This document shows positions 21,240 through 33,601 of a stretch of 64,000 nucleotides of DNA, one piece after another. This DNA is from Valencia hispanica (Eukaryota > Chordata > Actinopteri > Cyprinodontiformes > Valenciidae), in assembly GCA_963556495.2 (NCBI GenBank), contig OY747702.1:12646193-12710192 (forward strand), given 5' to 3'. A program made the translations under genes and the position numbers. The notes below the pieces were generated by a model. That model did not search any database and was not told the DNA's origin. It saw only the letters and a list, made by a program, of their open reading frames with translations. Position 1 is the stretch's first letter. Every line of letters starts with the position of its first letter.

Positions 21240-23403
21240 GTGTTTTTTAAAATCACCTGTTTTATCCAAATAGAGACCTCTGTGAGAACTGTCAGGAAAC
21301 GTCATCTAACCCCTGAAGTGGCTGCAGGTTTTCTTGAAGTTTTTAATAAGTTTCTTCCTGTACCTTTATCTGCCCCCTGTGATTTTATCATGAATGATTT
21401 TAACAGTAGGCTTCAATCCGCTCTCGACCTGCTGGCTCCACTAAAAGTTGTAAAAACTTATTCAACACATACTATACCATGGAGAAATGAAAACCTTAAG
21501 AAAGTAAAGAGGAGCTGCAGGGTGGCAGAAAGGAAATGGAGGAAAAACAAAATCACAAAAAATCATCAGATATACATAGAACATCTCAAATCATACAATA
21601 ATGCTGTAAGAAATTCCAGAAATGCAAACTTCTCCAGAATCATCTCATAACATAAAAATAATCCCAAAATTCAGTTTTCCACCATTGACAACATTCTCAA
21701 TCATACCTCTACTGCACTTCAGAAAACCCCCTCAAACACTCTGTGTGAGGAGTTTGCAGACCACTTCAGAGGGAAGGTAGACACCATCAGATGTAAGATT
21801 TTATCTTCTCAGTGTAACATGGTTTTAGACTAATCTGAGTGTGTGTCTCTACCAGAGGAAACGCTGGACAGTTTTGTCCTGGTAGAAGCTGGGACTCTTG
21901 ATAAAGTTTTCTCTTCAGTGAGGCCCACTACAAGTGCCCTGGACCCGATTCCCATCCGGTTTTTTAAGCAATTTTATGAATCTTTTAAAGACGAGATTTT
22001 AACCATGATGAATTGCTCCCTTCAGACGGGGGTCTTTCCTGCCGCCTTTAAAGGGGCGGTAGTGAGGCCTCCTGAAGAAGACCAATTTAGATTTTAATGA
22101 TTTAAACAACTTCCGACCGGTATCTAACTTACCATTTTTAAGCAAGTTTTAGAAAAACTTGTTTTAAATCAACATAATGATTTTATTAACGCTCATAATG
22201 TCCTAGAGAAATTTCAGTCTGGTTCTAGGGTGAACCACAGCACAGAGACAGCTCTTTTAAAATTTTTTAATGATTTTAGATTAAACTATGATGCACAGAG
22301 GGTGACAGTGTTGGTTCTACTGGATCTAAGCGCTGCCTTCGATACAGTAGACCACACTATTCTTTTAACCCGTTTAAAACATATTGACCTCTCTGGTGCT
22401 GTTCACAAATGGTTCACATCCTATCTCACAGACAGGACCTTTATGGTAAGTTTAGATACCTGCTCCTCTAGGGTCCACAGGATTACATGTGGTGTGCCCC
22501 AGGGTTCGATTTTAGGCCCAGTGCTTTTTAATCTTTATATGCTCCCTCTTGGCAGCGTCATCAGAAGACATGGAGTCAACTTTCACAGTTATGCTGATGA
22601 TACACAGCTATACATCTCCATGTCTCCCGATGACACACGGCCAATGGATGCACTTTTTAACTGCATTTTAGACATTAAATCCTGGATGGCAGAAAACTTT
22701 CTCCAGCTCAACCAGGAAAAACTGAAGTTTTAGTCATCGGTCCTGAGGCTCAGAGAGAAACTTTTACCAAAACTAAAATCACTGTCTTTTAATCCTTCCC
22801 TACAAGTGAAGAACTTGGGCGTGATTTTGACTCTGAACTGACTTTTATTCCTCACATAAAAAATATTACTAAAATAGGTTTTTATCACTTAAAGAACATC
22901 GTCAGAGTCCGCCCCATTCTCTCTCTGGCCAATACGGATGCTTTTATCACCAGTAGGATTGATTACTGTAATGCCCTGCTTTCTGGTCTTCCCAAAAAGT
23001 ATATCTCAGGTTTACAGCTTTTACAAAATTCAGCAGCACGTGTCCTGACTAAGACCAGGAGGCGGGAGCACATTCCACCTGTCTTAGAATCACTGCATTG
23101 GGTCCCCGTATGTTTTAGGATCGATTTTAAGATTCTTTTAATAATTTTTAAGTGTCTTAATGGTCTTGGGCCTCCTTATCTCTCTGAACTGCTTTTACCA
23201 TATGAACCATGGCGGTCTCTGCGCTCCTCTGGCAGCCGTCTCCTTGTCACCCCCAAAGTCAGGACACACACTCATGGTGAGGCGTCTTTCCATTATTATG
23301 TCGCTCACCTCTGGAACAGGCTGCCCGAGGACCTCAGGGCCGCAGAGAACGTTCATGTTTTTAAGAGCAGGCTCAAGACTCACCTTTTTAGCCTAGCTTT
23401 TAA
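21240..23403 (+). pseudogene. L2-C ORF2: linker and reverse transcriptase, broken
   Basis: The linker (about 21300-21840) has basic WRN.NLKKVKRSCRVAERKW. The polymerase follows: SALDPIPIRFFK (about 21937), HSTETALLKFF (about 22236), LLDLSAAFDTVDH (about 22318), [10 protein letters not shown] (about 22489), catalytic [12 protein letters not shown] (about 22587), and the thumb/C-terminal part with LPKKYISGLQLLQNSAARVL (about 22990) to RLKTHLFSLAF (about 23370). It is broken near 21650, 22097 (shift in the fingers region) and 22733 (shift and stop). Without an endonuclease it could not move by itself. Confidence 0.8.
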
Positions 23404-23430
23404 CTGATTATTATTTATTATAGTCTGTTT

Positions 23431-24340
23431 AATTGCTCTCTATGCTTTACTTGCTTATATTTCATGAGTGTTTCACTACTTAGTCAAATCATATTTATCC
23501 ACTCTTTATTTTGATAATTTAACCTGCTATTTTAGTCTTCCTTCCAGTGTTTCTTCTGTGGGAGCCCTCTGCTTCGGGAGCGGTGGTCAGCTGTGGCTGC
23601 CTGTGTGCTCTCCAGGTGGAGCTTGGGTGGAGGTGGGGGTCTCGGCCTTACCTTCTCTTGGTGCCCTGTGTCAGTGCCTTGGCTGTTGCTGTTGATGTGA
23701 TGCTGCCGGTGCAGATGGCTTCTTTGATGCCATTTCCTTACCTTACCTGGATCATCTGTACTCGGCATGATGTCCTTTTTTCGTGTTCATGCTTTTAAAT
23801 CTGTGGGGGAGGGATGGGAATGGGGTTTATGTGGGGTCATTTTTAATCTGTAGAGCACTTTGCATGTTTTGATTGAATTTCTTTTTAGCTTTTAGCTGGC
23901 TATTTATCAATTATTGTTTATCTGCTTTGTATTTTTATCTGATCATATCTTATCATTGTTTTCATTTTAATATTTTAACTTATTTTAGTCTTCCTTCCAG
24001 TGTTTCCTCTGTGGGAGCCCTCTCCTCGGGGGTGGTGGTCGGCTGTGGCTGCCTTGGTGCTCTCCAGGTGGTGCTTGGGTGGAGGTGGGGGTACCAGCCC
24101 TCCTCCTCTGGGCTCCCTAAGTCAGTGCCTTGGCTGCTGCTGTTGATCTGCTGCTGCCGATGTAGATGGCTCCCATGATGACGTTTCCTGGCTCATCTGT
24201 ACTCAGCCCGTTTTGGTTTTGTCTATTGTTGCTTTTATGTGTGTGCGTGCATGGGAGGTGGGGGGGGGGTATAGCTGTGGTGATGTTTTTTACTTTTGGG
24301 TTTTGGGAAAGGGGTGAGGAATTGTGGGTCATTTTAATCT
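23431..24340 (+). repeat. Tandem duplication in the 3' UTR of L2-C
   Basis: Two units of about 453 bases: TTTAGTCTTCCTTCCAGTGT occurs at about 23531 and again at about 23984, each followed by TGTGGGAGCCCTCT, GGTGGTC, CTCTCCAGGTGG, TGGGTGGAGGTGGGGGT and GTCAGTGCCTTGGCTG. The units differ at many bases, so the duplication is old or arose in the source element. Confidence 0.8.
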
Positions 24341-24891
24341 GTAAAGCACTTTGAGAAACTTTGTTGTGGTTTGAAAAGTGCTTTATAAATAAAGTTTGAT
24401 TTGATTTGAACGAAAGCCCAGGTAACTTTGATTGCGGCCCTCGGGTCATCTGGATTGTTGGGTCTGTTATCTCTCACTTTCTCTATGCGGTACAGGTCAG
24501 GCCAGTTTGCTGACCAGTAAAGCTCAGTAACACCATGGTCATAGAATCAGCTTCTGGTATCTTTGGAACTGTGGGCAAGTGTCAAGTCCTGCTAGACAAT
24601 GAAATCAGCTTCCCCATTAAGCTTGCCTGCAGAAGGAAGCATGAAGTGCTCTAAAACTTCCTGGTGTACCCCTAATGTCTGTTGATGCATTTTTAACACA
24701 TACAAAGGATTATTTTCCTTTACGTGTCATTTTGCTAAATGTGCACATTTATATCTGTTACATGTGCTATATTAAAATATACAGTCACTACCTCATTCAC
24801 AACATGCTTGACAGCAAAAGCATATTTGTTTAATATGATTATAACAGGAAGGGTCCGAAGTGCTGATGAAACAATTTTAGTCACAAAAGTA

Positions 24892-24919
24892 ATTGGATGG
24901 ATGGATGGATGGATGGAGC
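24892..24919. repeat. (TGGA)n microsatellite
   Basis: Six TGGA units. Such runs often mark the 3' tail of RTE LINEs, but no RTE body is recognised beside it. Confidence 0.8.
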
Positions 24920-26260
24920 ATCAGGTGGTGAACTGCATATTCAGTTCTATTTTAATAGTTTAGATTAATTTTTGTCTCTAATTCTGGCATTTCCTCCTGC
25001 AGCACTGACTCAGATTGCATTACCATTCATTTAAATGAGAGAAACAGTCTTTGACCATTATCAATTATATAGTTTTAACTAGTTTCTGTGTTAAGGAAGC
25101 GTGAGCATGTTTTTATTGTTGAACCACCAAAAGAGGATGTCTCCTGACTCCCTTTACTTCTGTATGCAGTCTGTTTGCTGAGCTTTAAACATAACCACAA
25201 CACAAAAAAACACATTTGTGGTTTCACTGTAAGATCAGCAAGATTTTCCATGACTTTATTTTGACGTTGTAAATGACAATACTCAGCAATTTCACCGGGT
25301 CATAACAATTCTACAGCTGTTGCAAGGGATGGCACTATATGAAATACAGTATTTGAGCAGCAAAGGAAAGAAAAACAAAGATCCATGGGGCTGTCACACA
25401 CACAGATGAAGTACCTTTTAGGTTCTGAACCAAAGAAATGGGTTAAGGGGAAAGGTGTGCGTGTGGTAAGCACTCGTGGGAGTCAGAGTTCTAAGCAGAG
25501 AGGTTTTTAACTTGAACTCTGCTGCTTCTGTGTTATGGAGGAGGGATTCAGGGAATGCAGTGACTGACAGGTTTACCCTGAAAAGAACCAGAACTGTTAG
25601 CTTTGTTCTCCATGCCCGCAGTCCTGAAGCACATACTAGTGTGCCGGGGCCGGAAGGTTAATGCACAAGAGGGGGAGTAATGTACACACAAGAGGATGAC
25701 ATGGTTCAGATGGTTGAGTCCCTGGAAGGCCAAATAGCAGTTCACAATGGGGATTCAGAGAGACATCAAAGTAGGGCTGCTTGATTAAAGAAAACATGTT
25801 GGTCAATATTCAAATCACAATCAGAAAATTATTAAATACTGAATTTGAAAAAAAAAACAAAAAACGGAAAAGAGCATGACCATAAAACAGTAAATTTTCT
25901 ATTTAAAATGCCAAAGCATTTATTCAAATGTACGGTATTATACTTAAAGAGTATATAAATAATCAGCAATTTAGTGCCCTTAAACAATCAAAATAATGGG
26001 TTTGTTTTTATTTTAAATTACAACATGATTAAATTATAGAGAGAGTAGATTGAACCTAAAGTGGCTCCTGTTTAACTATCTGGCTGGTTCAAACCAGTCC
26101 TCTGTGGCTATGGTAACTTTGCAGTATTAAAGGACTGTTACACTTCCGGTATGTTAGGGTCAGCTTGAAATACACGATTGCTTTTGTGTTCACTGAATCC
26201 TCCTTGTTAACAAGTTATTTAAAAAATATCAACTGACTGAAGGAATTATGCTTTCATCCT
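24920..26260. other. Non-coding stretch, nothing recognised
   Basis: AT-rich, no long open frame with family resemblance, no clear repeat boundary. Confidence 0.4.
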
Positions 26261-26264
26261 TATT

Positions 26265-26490
26265 TAAATATATCTATAACAATCTTCTAGATGAGTCATC
26301 TATGCATGTTTTGAGTAATTTGGGTAGGTCGATCTCTCTTAGAAAGGTTCACCACTGTTCTATGTTCTTCTTTTTGTGGATTATCGGTCTCACTGTGGAT
26401 TGCTGGACACCCGACGCCTTAGAAATGGCTTTATAACCCTTTTCAAACTGATAGATGTCAGTGACTTTGTTTCTCATTGTTGCTCTTTTA
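26265..26490 (-). pseudogene. Tc1 transposase N-terminal fragment, antisense
   Basis: On the minus strand the sequence reads through the paired-type helix-turn-helix of Tc1 transposase: KGYKAISKASGVQQSTVRPI then IHK, followed by a decayed linker. This domain binds the inverted ends of the element. It is only about 225 bases, with stops after the first helix-turn-helix, and no element ends are seen beside it. Confidence 0.65.
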
Positions 26491-28369
26491 GTCTACTTTA
26501 TGTTATCAGAGAGTTTGTATTTAAGTTATTTCTTTTTTTACTGCACAGGTTAGGGAATAATCCAGCCTTGCTTTGGCTAGGCCATGTTGGTTTGTGTAGG
26601 TTTTTCCTTGAATAATATGTCTTTTTTTTGTACATAGTCCTATATACAGTGTCTGTTTCCCTGACTGATCTAACACAGATCTTACATCATGCTGTTTAGA
26701 CAGACATATGACCACAACTCCAGGTTTTTCCAATGACCAACTCTTGGCTTGGCTGCTAAAAAGTGTTACGGTGATATTCTCTGAAGAAACTAGCCTTTAG
26801 CATACTCTAAGAGGTTGGGAGAGACAGATGATGTTTCGTAGGGGCATACAGCGGGTAAAGACAAGCAAAGCCCTGTATGTTCGAGTTTAAATAGCAGTCA
26901 TTCTGTGGGCAGGCTTTGGGGAATTTAATCTGAACCTGTGAGCGACTTGTAGCAAATTGAGATCAATGATGAGCAGCATGTCAAATAGGAGTCGAAAATC
27001 ACTTCAATCAAATCAGATGTAATGTTTATTTGGATCATTTTTGCCTAAGGCCATTTATTCAAAATAGTTTTGAACGTAATCAATAAGCCTTTTTCAGGCC
27101 ATATTTCATGATTGCCAGAAAAACCCAGGTGCAGCTGATGATACTCAAACTAAATGCTTTATTCTACTCAAGTGTGTCATTTTCAGGGCTCTCTATTGTG
27201 CCAGCTGGCATTCTGGAGTGTGTTACTCTGAGCTAAATACTACAAGACAGTCTGCTTTGGGAAAAATCTAAATGACAGCTCTACAATGTTAAGAGATAAC
27301 CAGAAAAGCCTGTTCAATTGATTTTAGGTGACATGACAAACATTTAAAGATTGTCCTCATGCTATACAGTATGCCTTGGAGCCTGGGTGTTACACACAGG
27401 GGTCTGTTAAACCTATTGGTTTAATATATGAGCGATATTTTTAGTTGAATAACAAAGGCAACTATTTTTCATATATAAAAAAAGACTCAACGATAGACGA
27501 AGAAGTACAGACTTCATTGTGAGGCTCCTTGAAGTACAAAAACATTCCATAAAGAGCACGGTAAAGCCTGATTCCTTGTCAAACTGTCTGCAAGATTCCT
27601 GCAAGATGGCCGCATATTATTTTACAATAAAAAAAAAAAGAATTCCATATTTGTACTGCAACAGAATGACCCAAGAAATATGTCATTCTGACAGCAGTGG
27701 AATTGGGTTTCACAGTTTTGTTTTTCTAACATTCACCTAAAACAGTATAGCGTTTCAACTGGATCACTTCACCAGGCATTTACACAATCCAACCAGGTAG
27801 ACAGAGATTTAGACCTGAGCAAATAGCAAGAAGAAAACATAGTTGACCTTGAAGTGGAGGTATTGTACTTTCAACAGGATGCAGTGTGACGCAAACTCTA
27901 TCAAACTGTTCCCGGCCAAGCAGATAAATATTTTGGAAATCGAACTACTTCATCAGCACCACACTGCTCTCTGGATCATGGCATCTCATCGCAATTCAAA
28001 CACCCTTGTTTCTTTTTTTTTGTCTCTTTCTCCCTCCTTGTAATACGTTTCATTCTGTAGTTGGTTTAAACACGAGATAAATGCTTTCTCATGGCCAATC
28101 ACACTGCAATTTTGCTCATAGACCATAAAACTACATCTATTTTTCCTTTGTTGCTTTGAAAACCTCACCTATTTTGTACTCCATTCATGAAAACAATGGC
28201 AAATTCCATCTCCAAAAGCCACAAGTCACTAGTGTACAACTTTTATTGGCACCACCTATAACCCAAGGTTATTCATAATCGGTCATGTTGGGTGAGGCAG
28301 GACCAAACTGCTGACATGAACTTGGACAATCCTTATTACATTTTTAATGATTAAATAAGACACTTACAG
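26491..28369. other. Non-coding stretch, nothing recognised
   Basis: AT-rich with short chance frames only. Confidence 0.4.
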
Positions 28370-28600
28370 GTGGTCACTGAGAGTAACAGAGATTAACGGA
28401 AGCAGCTGGTGGTGAACTTTGTAAAGTGGAGAGCTTAAATATACTGAGGAGTGGAGAATGACAGAGGAATCAAAGGAGCTAATCAAGAAAAACCAGATGC
28501 AGGTGGAGATCGAGAGCAGAGGGAGATTGGGAGATGACAAGCAACTGGGAAGGGAAGCAGAATGACAGGGAGGAAATAAACAGATTTCCTAAATGAACTT
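28370..28600 (-). mobile_element. LTR-like fragment, antisense, related to 955-1322
   Basis: On the minus strand: CCCAGTTGCTTGTCATCTCC, CTCCACCTGCATCTGGTTTT, then GATTAGCTCC and CTCCTCAGTATATTTAAGC, which parallels the order CCCAGCTGATTG, CACCTGCATCTGATTTCC, CCCCAGTATAAATTC of 955-1322. Boundaries are not seen. Confidence 0.4.
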
Positions 28601-28841
28601 TTTTTAAAGTGGATTTTGAAAACATTATTTTGCACAAAAAGGTATTAGCCAATGTTAGCTGTTGGGGCCGCTAGTAAGTCAGCTTGAGCTGCTAGCTAAT
28701 TAGCCAGCTGTAAGCCTGATAGGATTAGTTAGTTTAGTTAGTTCACTTTATGAAAGACACACGCACATGGGTCCATAGCAAAAAGATAAAAATCTAAATA
28801 AAATAAGTGAAAGTAAAACATTTACAAAATCATCTACAGTG

Positions 28842-29569
28842 TCATACATTTACATAGAGGCTAATACGCCAGTGATGCCATAATTTTGAGTGAAACTTCA
28901 CTGAGCTTTGCGCAGTCAGAGATTGAATTATACTGTTCGTAGTGTCCTTTAACTTACCCATGCAGCTATGCATGAGAGTGCACAATACAGCATGGCAAGT
29001 GGGTACTCCAGCACTAACACATATTTGACTTGCACTACACCATCTTGGCATAATAAGCATCAACCTCAGTCCATCATTGTATGCTACAATAAGTTTCCGC
29101 ATACTCACATCCCTATAACTCTTCCACAAATGGCCAGTATACATCCGAGTTCAAAAGGCTTTAAAAAGCCTAACCTTCACTGACCAGTGCACATACCAAA
29201 CTCTCGTCTCAACATGTTAGCTTATACATACAGTAAGCGGCGCTGTCTATAGATGTCCATATCATCAGACAGATCGTCAGATATGTGATGTCCTAGATAT
29301 TTTACACCAGAACACACTTTGACAACGGAGCCAGACAGAAAGAAGTCAGGAAATGCTAAACTTAGGTCCTCCCTACTTCAGATAATCAGAATATTACTCT
29401 TCTTTGCATTGTAATGAAGATCAAACTCCACACCATATTGCGAGCAGACCCTCAGTAGCTGTTGAAGACCCGCACTGTAGGGTGAGAAAATCACTAAGTC
29501 ATCTGCATCCGATTGAACGTTTTCAGCAATTTTATCATGAATAATATTAAAATCAGTTTTATCTGTCAA
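28842..29569 (-). pseudogene. Non-LTR reverse transcriptase relic, antisense
   Basis: On the minus strand, 29569-29378 has the polymerase block DADDLVIFSPYSAGLQQLL (a changed YADD box) followed by CSQYGVEFD and NAKKSN. The next segments, in other frames, read GSVVKVCSGVKYLGHHI and, at 29144-28842, AYNDGLRLMLIMPRW and SASQICVSAGVPTC, the order found in C-terminal halves of fish LINE ORF2. The enzyme would copy LINE RNA into DNA. Several frame changes and stops show decay; no end or tail is visible. Confidence 0.65.
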
Positions 29570-30234
29570 CTTTGTAATGCAGGTTATGCTTTACACATGT
29601 TGTGATGTTCTTCAGATGTTGAAGATATGTTGAAATATAAATATAACGTTTTTGCAATAGCAAATTGGATTTAAATGCTGCACCTGTTTAATATCTGTGG
29701 CAATTGGAATGTGACAAAATGATTGGAGTTACTATTGAAGTCTATTAAAATAGTACAATTTATTGTGACCTGGTTGTTTATATTAGAACTCACTGGATAC
29801 TGCTATGAAAATATTCTCTTAAGGCTTATGGCTTCTTATGGCTTAAGAAGAATTACAATTTCGGCAAAAAGTATGAGAGTGGAAGAAAATAAATATCACC
29901 ATTCAAAAGCAAAATGTATACTGAGACCTCTCTTTGTAGGAGGAGCATCAATTTCTCTGGAGCAGTCAACAGTGTCTGAAGCCCCTTCGACTCATCACGG
30001 TAATTTAAATTATGTCAACTACCAATCTTCCTCATTTAACCTTGATTTAATCGTTTTTTAATTTTTATCTTGAACTGTTTAAAAAAATAGTATTTTCTTT
30101 CATAAATTTTATATAATTTTCAGATATTTCACAGTCTGTAAGAGCTGCTCCATCTCCACCAAACAAGGAGGCTTTTGAAAATAAAGCAACAAAGTGGAAT
30201 ATATTTCTTTCTCACAAGGATGTTTTCCATTAAC

Positions 30235-30467
30235 CTTTTCATCTCTGCAAAACAGCTGTTTCGCTAACAGCAAGTACTGCAGCCTGCGAGAGAAGCTTTT
30301 CAGCTCTTAAACTTATCAAAACCCATTTGCGCACAACTATATGTCTAATGACAGACTGGGCAACCTGGGTAGCGTTGAGGCTAGAAGAGCAAAATCACTT
30401 GACGTGGATCGGTTCATCCTAGCCTTTTCAAGCAATCATCAAAACAGAAGAATTAATGAAGTAAGAT
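30235..30467 (+). pseudogene. hAT transposase C-terminal dimerisation domain relic
   Basis: The plus strand reads CERSFSALKLIKTHLRTT and then, after a one-base shift, SNDRLGNLGSVEARRAKSLD and FSSNHQNRRI before a stop. This is the conserved C-terminal dimerisation region of hAT transposases (ERSFSxLK...LR.TM..RL). The rest of the enzyme is not readable upstream, although 29720-30230 may belong to it. No inverted ends were located. Confidence 0.65.
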
Positions 30468-30479
30468 AGATAAATGCAC

Positions 30480-32460
30480 ATATTTGTATAGTTCATATGT
30501 AAAATAAATATTCATCTATTTGTGTAATGGTTCATATATAAGATGAATGCACAACCTGTTTTTATTAATAAAGAGACCTGCTGACTTGGATTCTGTACTT
30601 ACATCTGTGCTACAATAAGAAGTTGACTTCAATATCCTATAATGTATACATGTTTTTTAATTATTTAGCTATTTTCTTTACCTGCTCAATACTGTGCAGT
30701 ATTAGGGAGCAGGGAGGCGTTGGCTTGTGTGTGGTATATTATTTGTAAAGGTTCTTCTTCTACAACAGCTGGATATGTATTGGATATCTGAGCATTGTAA
30801 ACAAATAATCAAACTAAGAGTCACAATTGCAAAGTCAAAGTAGAACCTTAAACATTATGACATAGATATAGTTATGTTGTGGATACTAAAGAAGCACAAA
30901 AAGTGCTAAATGTATCAGGTATTTATTTGATCTACTTGCTTGTGTTTACAGTGTGCATCAAAATCGTCAATCCGTCCACCAATCTAGGATCGGTTTGAAG
31001 AGGTTAGCAGTTACTGGGGGAAGGCAAGGGATACAACTAAGAGTGGTTCAATGGTCACAGTGACTGGCACACCAGAATAAAAGGAGGTTTTGCCTGGACT
31101 AAGGATCCCGGGAACCTTCCAGGATACAGGATTGGTAGGGAGTTGTAGTGGCTCACATCTGTGACACCCAGGGCTCGCCTGTGGGCATTAACATCAAAGT
31201 TGGGTACTGGCTGTAGGGGAAGGGAGGGGGCCTGGGTATGCTGCTGTAATTCCTGGTGGCATGAGAAACTATCAGAATCAAAACAACTATAAACAAATTA
31301 TATTAATTGTAATATTTTGCAAGTTGAGATAGTTAATTCAACATAGATGGATGATATACTCTATTATTTCAGCAGTAGCATTAATTCAAATATCATATTA
31401 CTGTAAAAATGCAGTGTTTTTACCTCAAGGTTCAGACTCTTAGGATTTCATGGTAGCCCTTGCCCATTCATAACATACAAGCACAGCAAAATGTTGTTTA
31501 TTGCTTCCCTTAGTGTTTTTTAGCCGATTCCAGATCTCATTTGTGTGTAAAAAGGACACAGGCATAAAGTGTCTCATGCTTAACTTCTTTTTAGAAAAAA
31601 ATGTAAATGAAACTATAAAATTGCTCTTAAAAATAACCTGTTTTCTTTGAAATATATACCTTTGAATTGAATGTAATGAAAACTAAAGGTGAGGAAAACA
31701 CCACTCCAGCAATCAGTTGACTCTTTGACCATTTTTATTTCCTGTAGATAATGAAATCGGGGCATATGAGCAGGAATTACTTCCGCTTTTTTAACCGACC
31801 TTTTTAAATGTAGATGACTTTATGTGACATTTACGATCAATGAACTGGTGTTTTTCTTCTTCTCCACTACTCAAAAAAGATTGGCCGCAAGCCCACCAGG
31901 CTATATGCTGACAACCTTTTACCCCTTCCCTATTAATGTTAGGGTAACAATCTACTAAAAAAGGGGGGAATTAAAGATAAGGAGTTTGGCAGCAGGGCAA
32001 TTCATTCCCCAGGTTGTCCCATTTGATTTCTTGGTAAAGCACTGAGCCAAAACTCTAAGGGGCAAACACAGAACAAACCCATTTCGCTCTATTTTAAACT
32101 TCCAAAACAGAGTGAAATTTACGAGCCTTTGACCTTTCAGTTAGCGAACTGCAAAACATACAAAGAAATGAAAAGTCTTGGCATCCTTGCAGATGTCTTT
32201 TGTGTTGTTTCTGGACACACTCACATGTTCTTTAATCATAAAAATTGTATCAGACAAAGAAAACTGGAGTAATTGCAGGTTTTAAAATACTGACTTCCTT
32301 TAATAAGGGAGATAACATACCTGTATATATGTAAGAATGGAATTGCCCCTCATGTTAAATAATGGACTAATTTGCTTTTGAACGCATGATTACTGTAGAC
32401 TTGGAGAATCAGTAAAAAAGACAAGATACAGTAGAATGAAATATCTCGGAAAGAAAAACA
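30480..32460. other. Mostly AT-rich non-coding stretch
   Basis: A less AT-rich patch at about 31000-31250 has partly open minus-strand frames without recognised domains; it may be part of the hAT element at its left. A run AAAAAAGGGGGGAATT near 31958 is a polypurine run without an LTR beside it. Confidence 0.4.
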
Positions 32461-32465
32461 CGTGA

Positions 32466-33072
32466 TAGCGATGGGAATTGCGGCTCGTTTAGGTGAGACG
32501 GTTCTTACAGCTCGGCTCACTAAAAAGAACCAGCTTTTTCGGCTCCCAAGCGGCTCCATACATTATTTGTTTCCTAAATTATTTATCATCAAAAAGAATG
32601 TTAAATTATGTGTAAAATGAAATATGAATCTACATACATAATTATATCAAAAGTGTATATTTATATGGCCTATTATATTCACCATGGAAGAGAGCACTAC
32701 CAACAAATAAAAGTTATAGTTAAAACAAACTGATTGTATGTAAAATATTTATAAACTTTGAACAATTTACAGCGAACAACATAGAAAAGGTAAGATAACG
32801 TAAGTAACTGGAGAACTGCTCAATATATTTTAACTTTGCGTACTCTACACTCTGCCTTTGAATTATCAACATTATTGAAATGTATTCAAATTAAACTGCG
32901 TTACCTGCTGTCTCTCATTTTCTCACCTTTCCAGCACGTTTGGTCTGTTGCGTTTTTTTTCCCCTCATACACCCTCCTGATTCTCTGTGTTTGTTCTGTA
33001 CCCCGCACCCCTTCCCTGCCCTCTCCTTCCTGCTCAAAGAGAACTGTTTCGTTCATGACCAACACATCATTG
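32466..33072. mobile_element. hAT-type non-autonomous element, copy 2
   Basis: Left end TAGCGATGGGAATTGCGGCT and right end CCAACACATCATTG mirror each other and match the copy at 451-682. Flanks ACACGTGA (32458-32465) and ACACATGA (33073-33080) agree at 7 of 8 bases, a hAT-type duplication. No transposase is present. Confidence 0.75.
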
Positions 33073-33104
33073 ACACATGAAATCAGTGGCATCTATTAGT
33101 AAGT

Positions 33105-33321
33105 GAAGAGTTATAAAGCCATTCCTGAAGCTTTGGAACTGCAAATAATCAGAAGAGCCAAAGTGCCAAAGGCTCCCAGGAGTAGCTTGCTTACCAAAAT
33201 TACTAAAGGAGTTCATTGAGGACTCCTCTAGGAAGTCACAAAACAACCCAGGACAGCATTTACAGCTTTGCAGACCTCATTTGCCTCAGGTAGGGACAGA
33301 TAAGCGGTTCATGATTCTACA
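33105..33321 (+). pseudogene. Tc1 transposase fragment, N-terminal
   Basis: Starts in the helix-turn-helix (GCCATTCCTGAAGCTTTGG) and runs through CAAAATTACTAAAGGAGTTC, ACTCCTCTAGGAAGTCACAA, CCTCATTTGCCTCAGGTAGG and TTCATGATTCTAC, the order of the first third of fish Tc1 transposases. The frame is lost. It ends where a SINE begins. Confidence 0.6.
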
Positions 33322-33601
33322 AATGGCTTATACTTGTATAGCCCTTTATCTAGTCCTGAGGACCCCAGAGCACTTCACACTACATTCACCCACTGGTGAT
33401 GATGAGCTACAACTGCCCTTGGGCATGCTGAAAGAAGCGAGGCTGCTGAACACTGGCGCCACCCGGGCCCTCTGACCACCAAGGAGGAGGGTGAAGCGTC
33501 TTGCCCAAAGAAACAAAGCCCGAGAAGGACAGAGCGGGGGTTTGAACCGGCAACCTGTGGTTACAAGACAAGCTCCTAACTCCTGAGCCATGATTAGGGG
33601 T
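33322..33601 (-). mobile_element. tRNA-derived SINE, antisense
   Basis: On the minus strand the head carries an A box (TGGCTCAGGAGTTAGGAGC, about 33590-33572) and a B box (GGTTCAAACCC, about 33552-33542), the internal RNA polymerase III promoter of tRNA-derived SINEs. The body and the tail (CTATACAAGTATAAGCC) follow the pattern of a widespread fish repeat. It interrupts or abuts a Tc1 relic. Confidence 0.65.

Larger units (their letters stand above)
21230..24410 (+). mobile_element. CR1/L2-clade LINE (L2-C), 5'-truncated
   Basis: The copy begins in the linker between endonuclease and polymerase, carries the polymerase, and ends with GTAAAGCACTTTGAGAAAC, GTGCTTTATAAATAAAG and a TTTGA-type tail. 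The tail differs from the CCTTG tail of L2-A/B, so it is a separate lineage. It sits within an antisense Tc1 element. Confidence 0.8.
20919..24690 (-). mobile_element. Antisense Tc1-family transposon, split by a LINE
   Basis: The left piece (20919 to about 21225) reads on the minus strand as the 3' end of a common fish Tc1 element, including the codons for the transposase C-terminus (CTGAATTACTGCATCAATAC). The right piece (about 24411-24690) continues the same transposase antisense (CGAAAGCCCAGGTAAC, TTGTTGGGTCTG, GGTCAGGCCAGTTTGCTGAC, AGCATGAAGTGCTCTAAAAC). The two pieces are in register across the LINE. The N-terminal half and one end are lost at about 24690. Confidence 0.7.

Noticed and set aside
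31950..31975. Polypurine run AAAAAAGGGGGGAATT
   Set aside because: No LTR follows it and no retroelement text precedes it.
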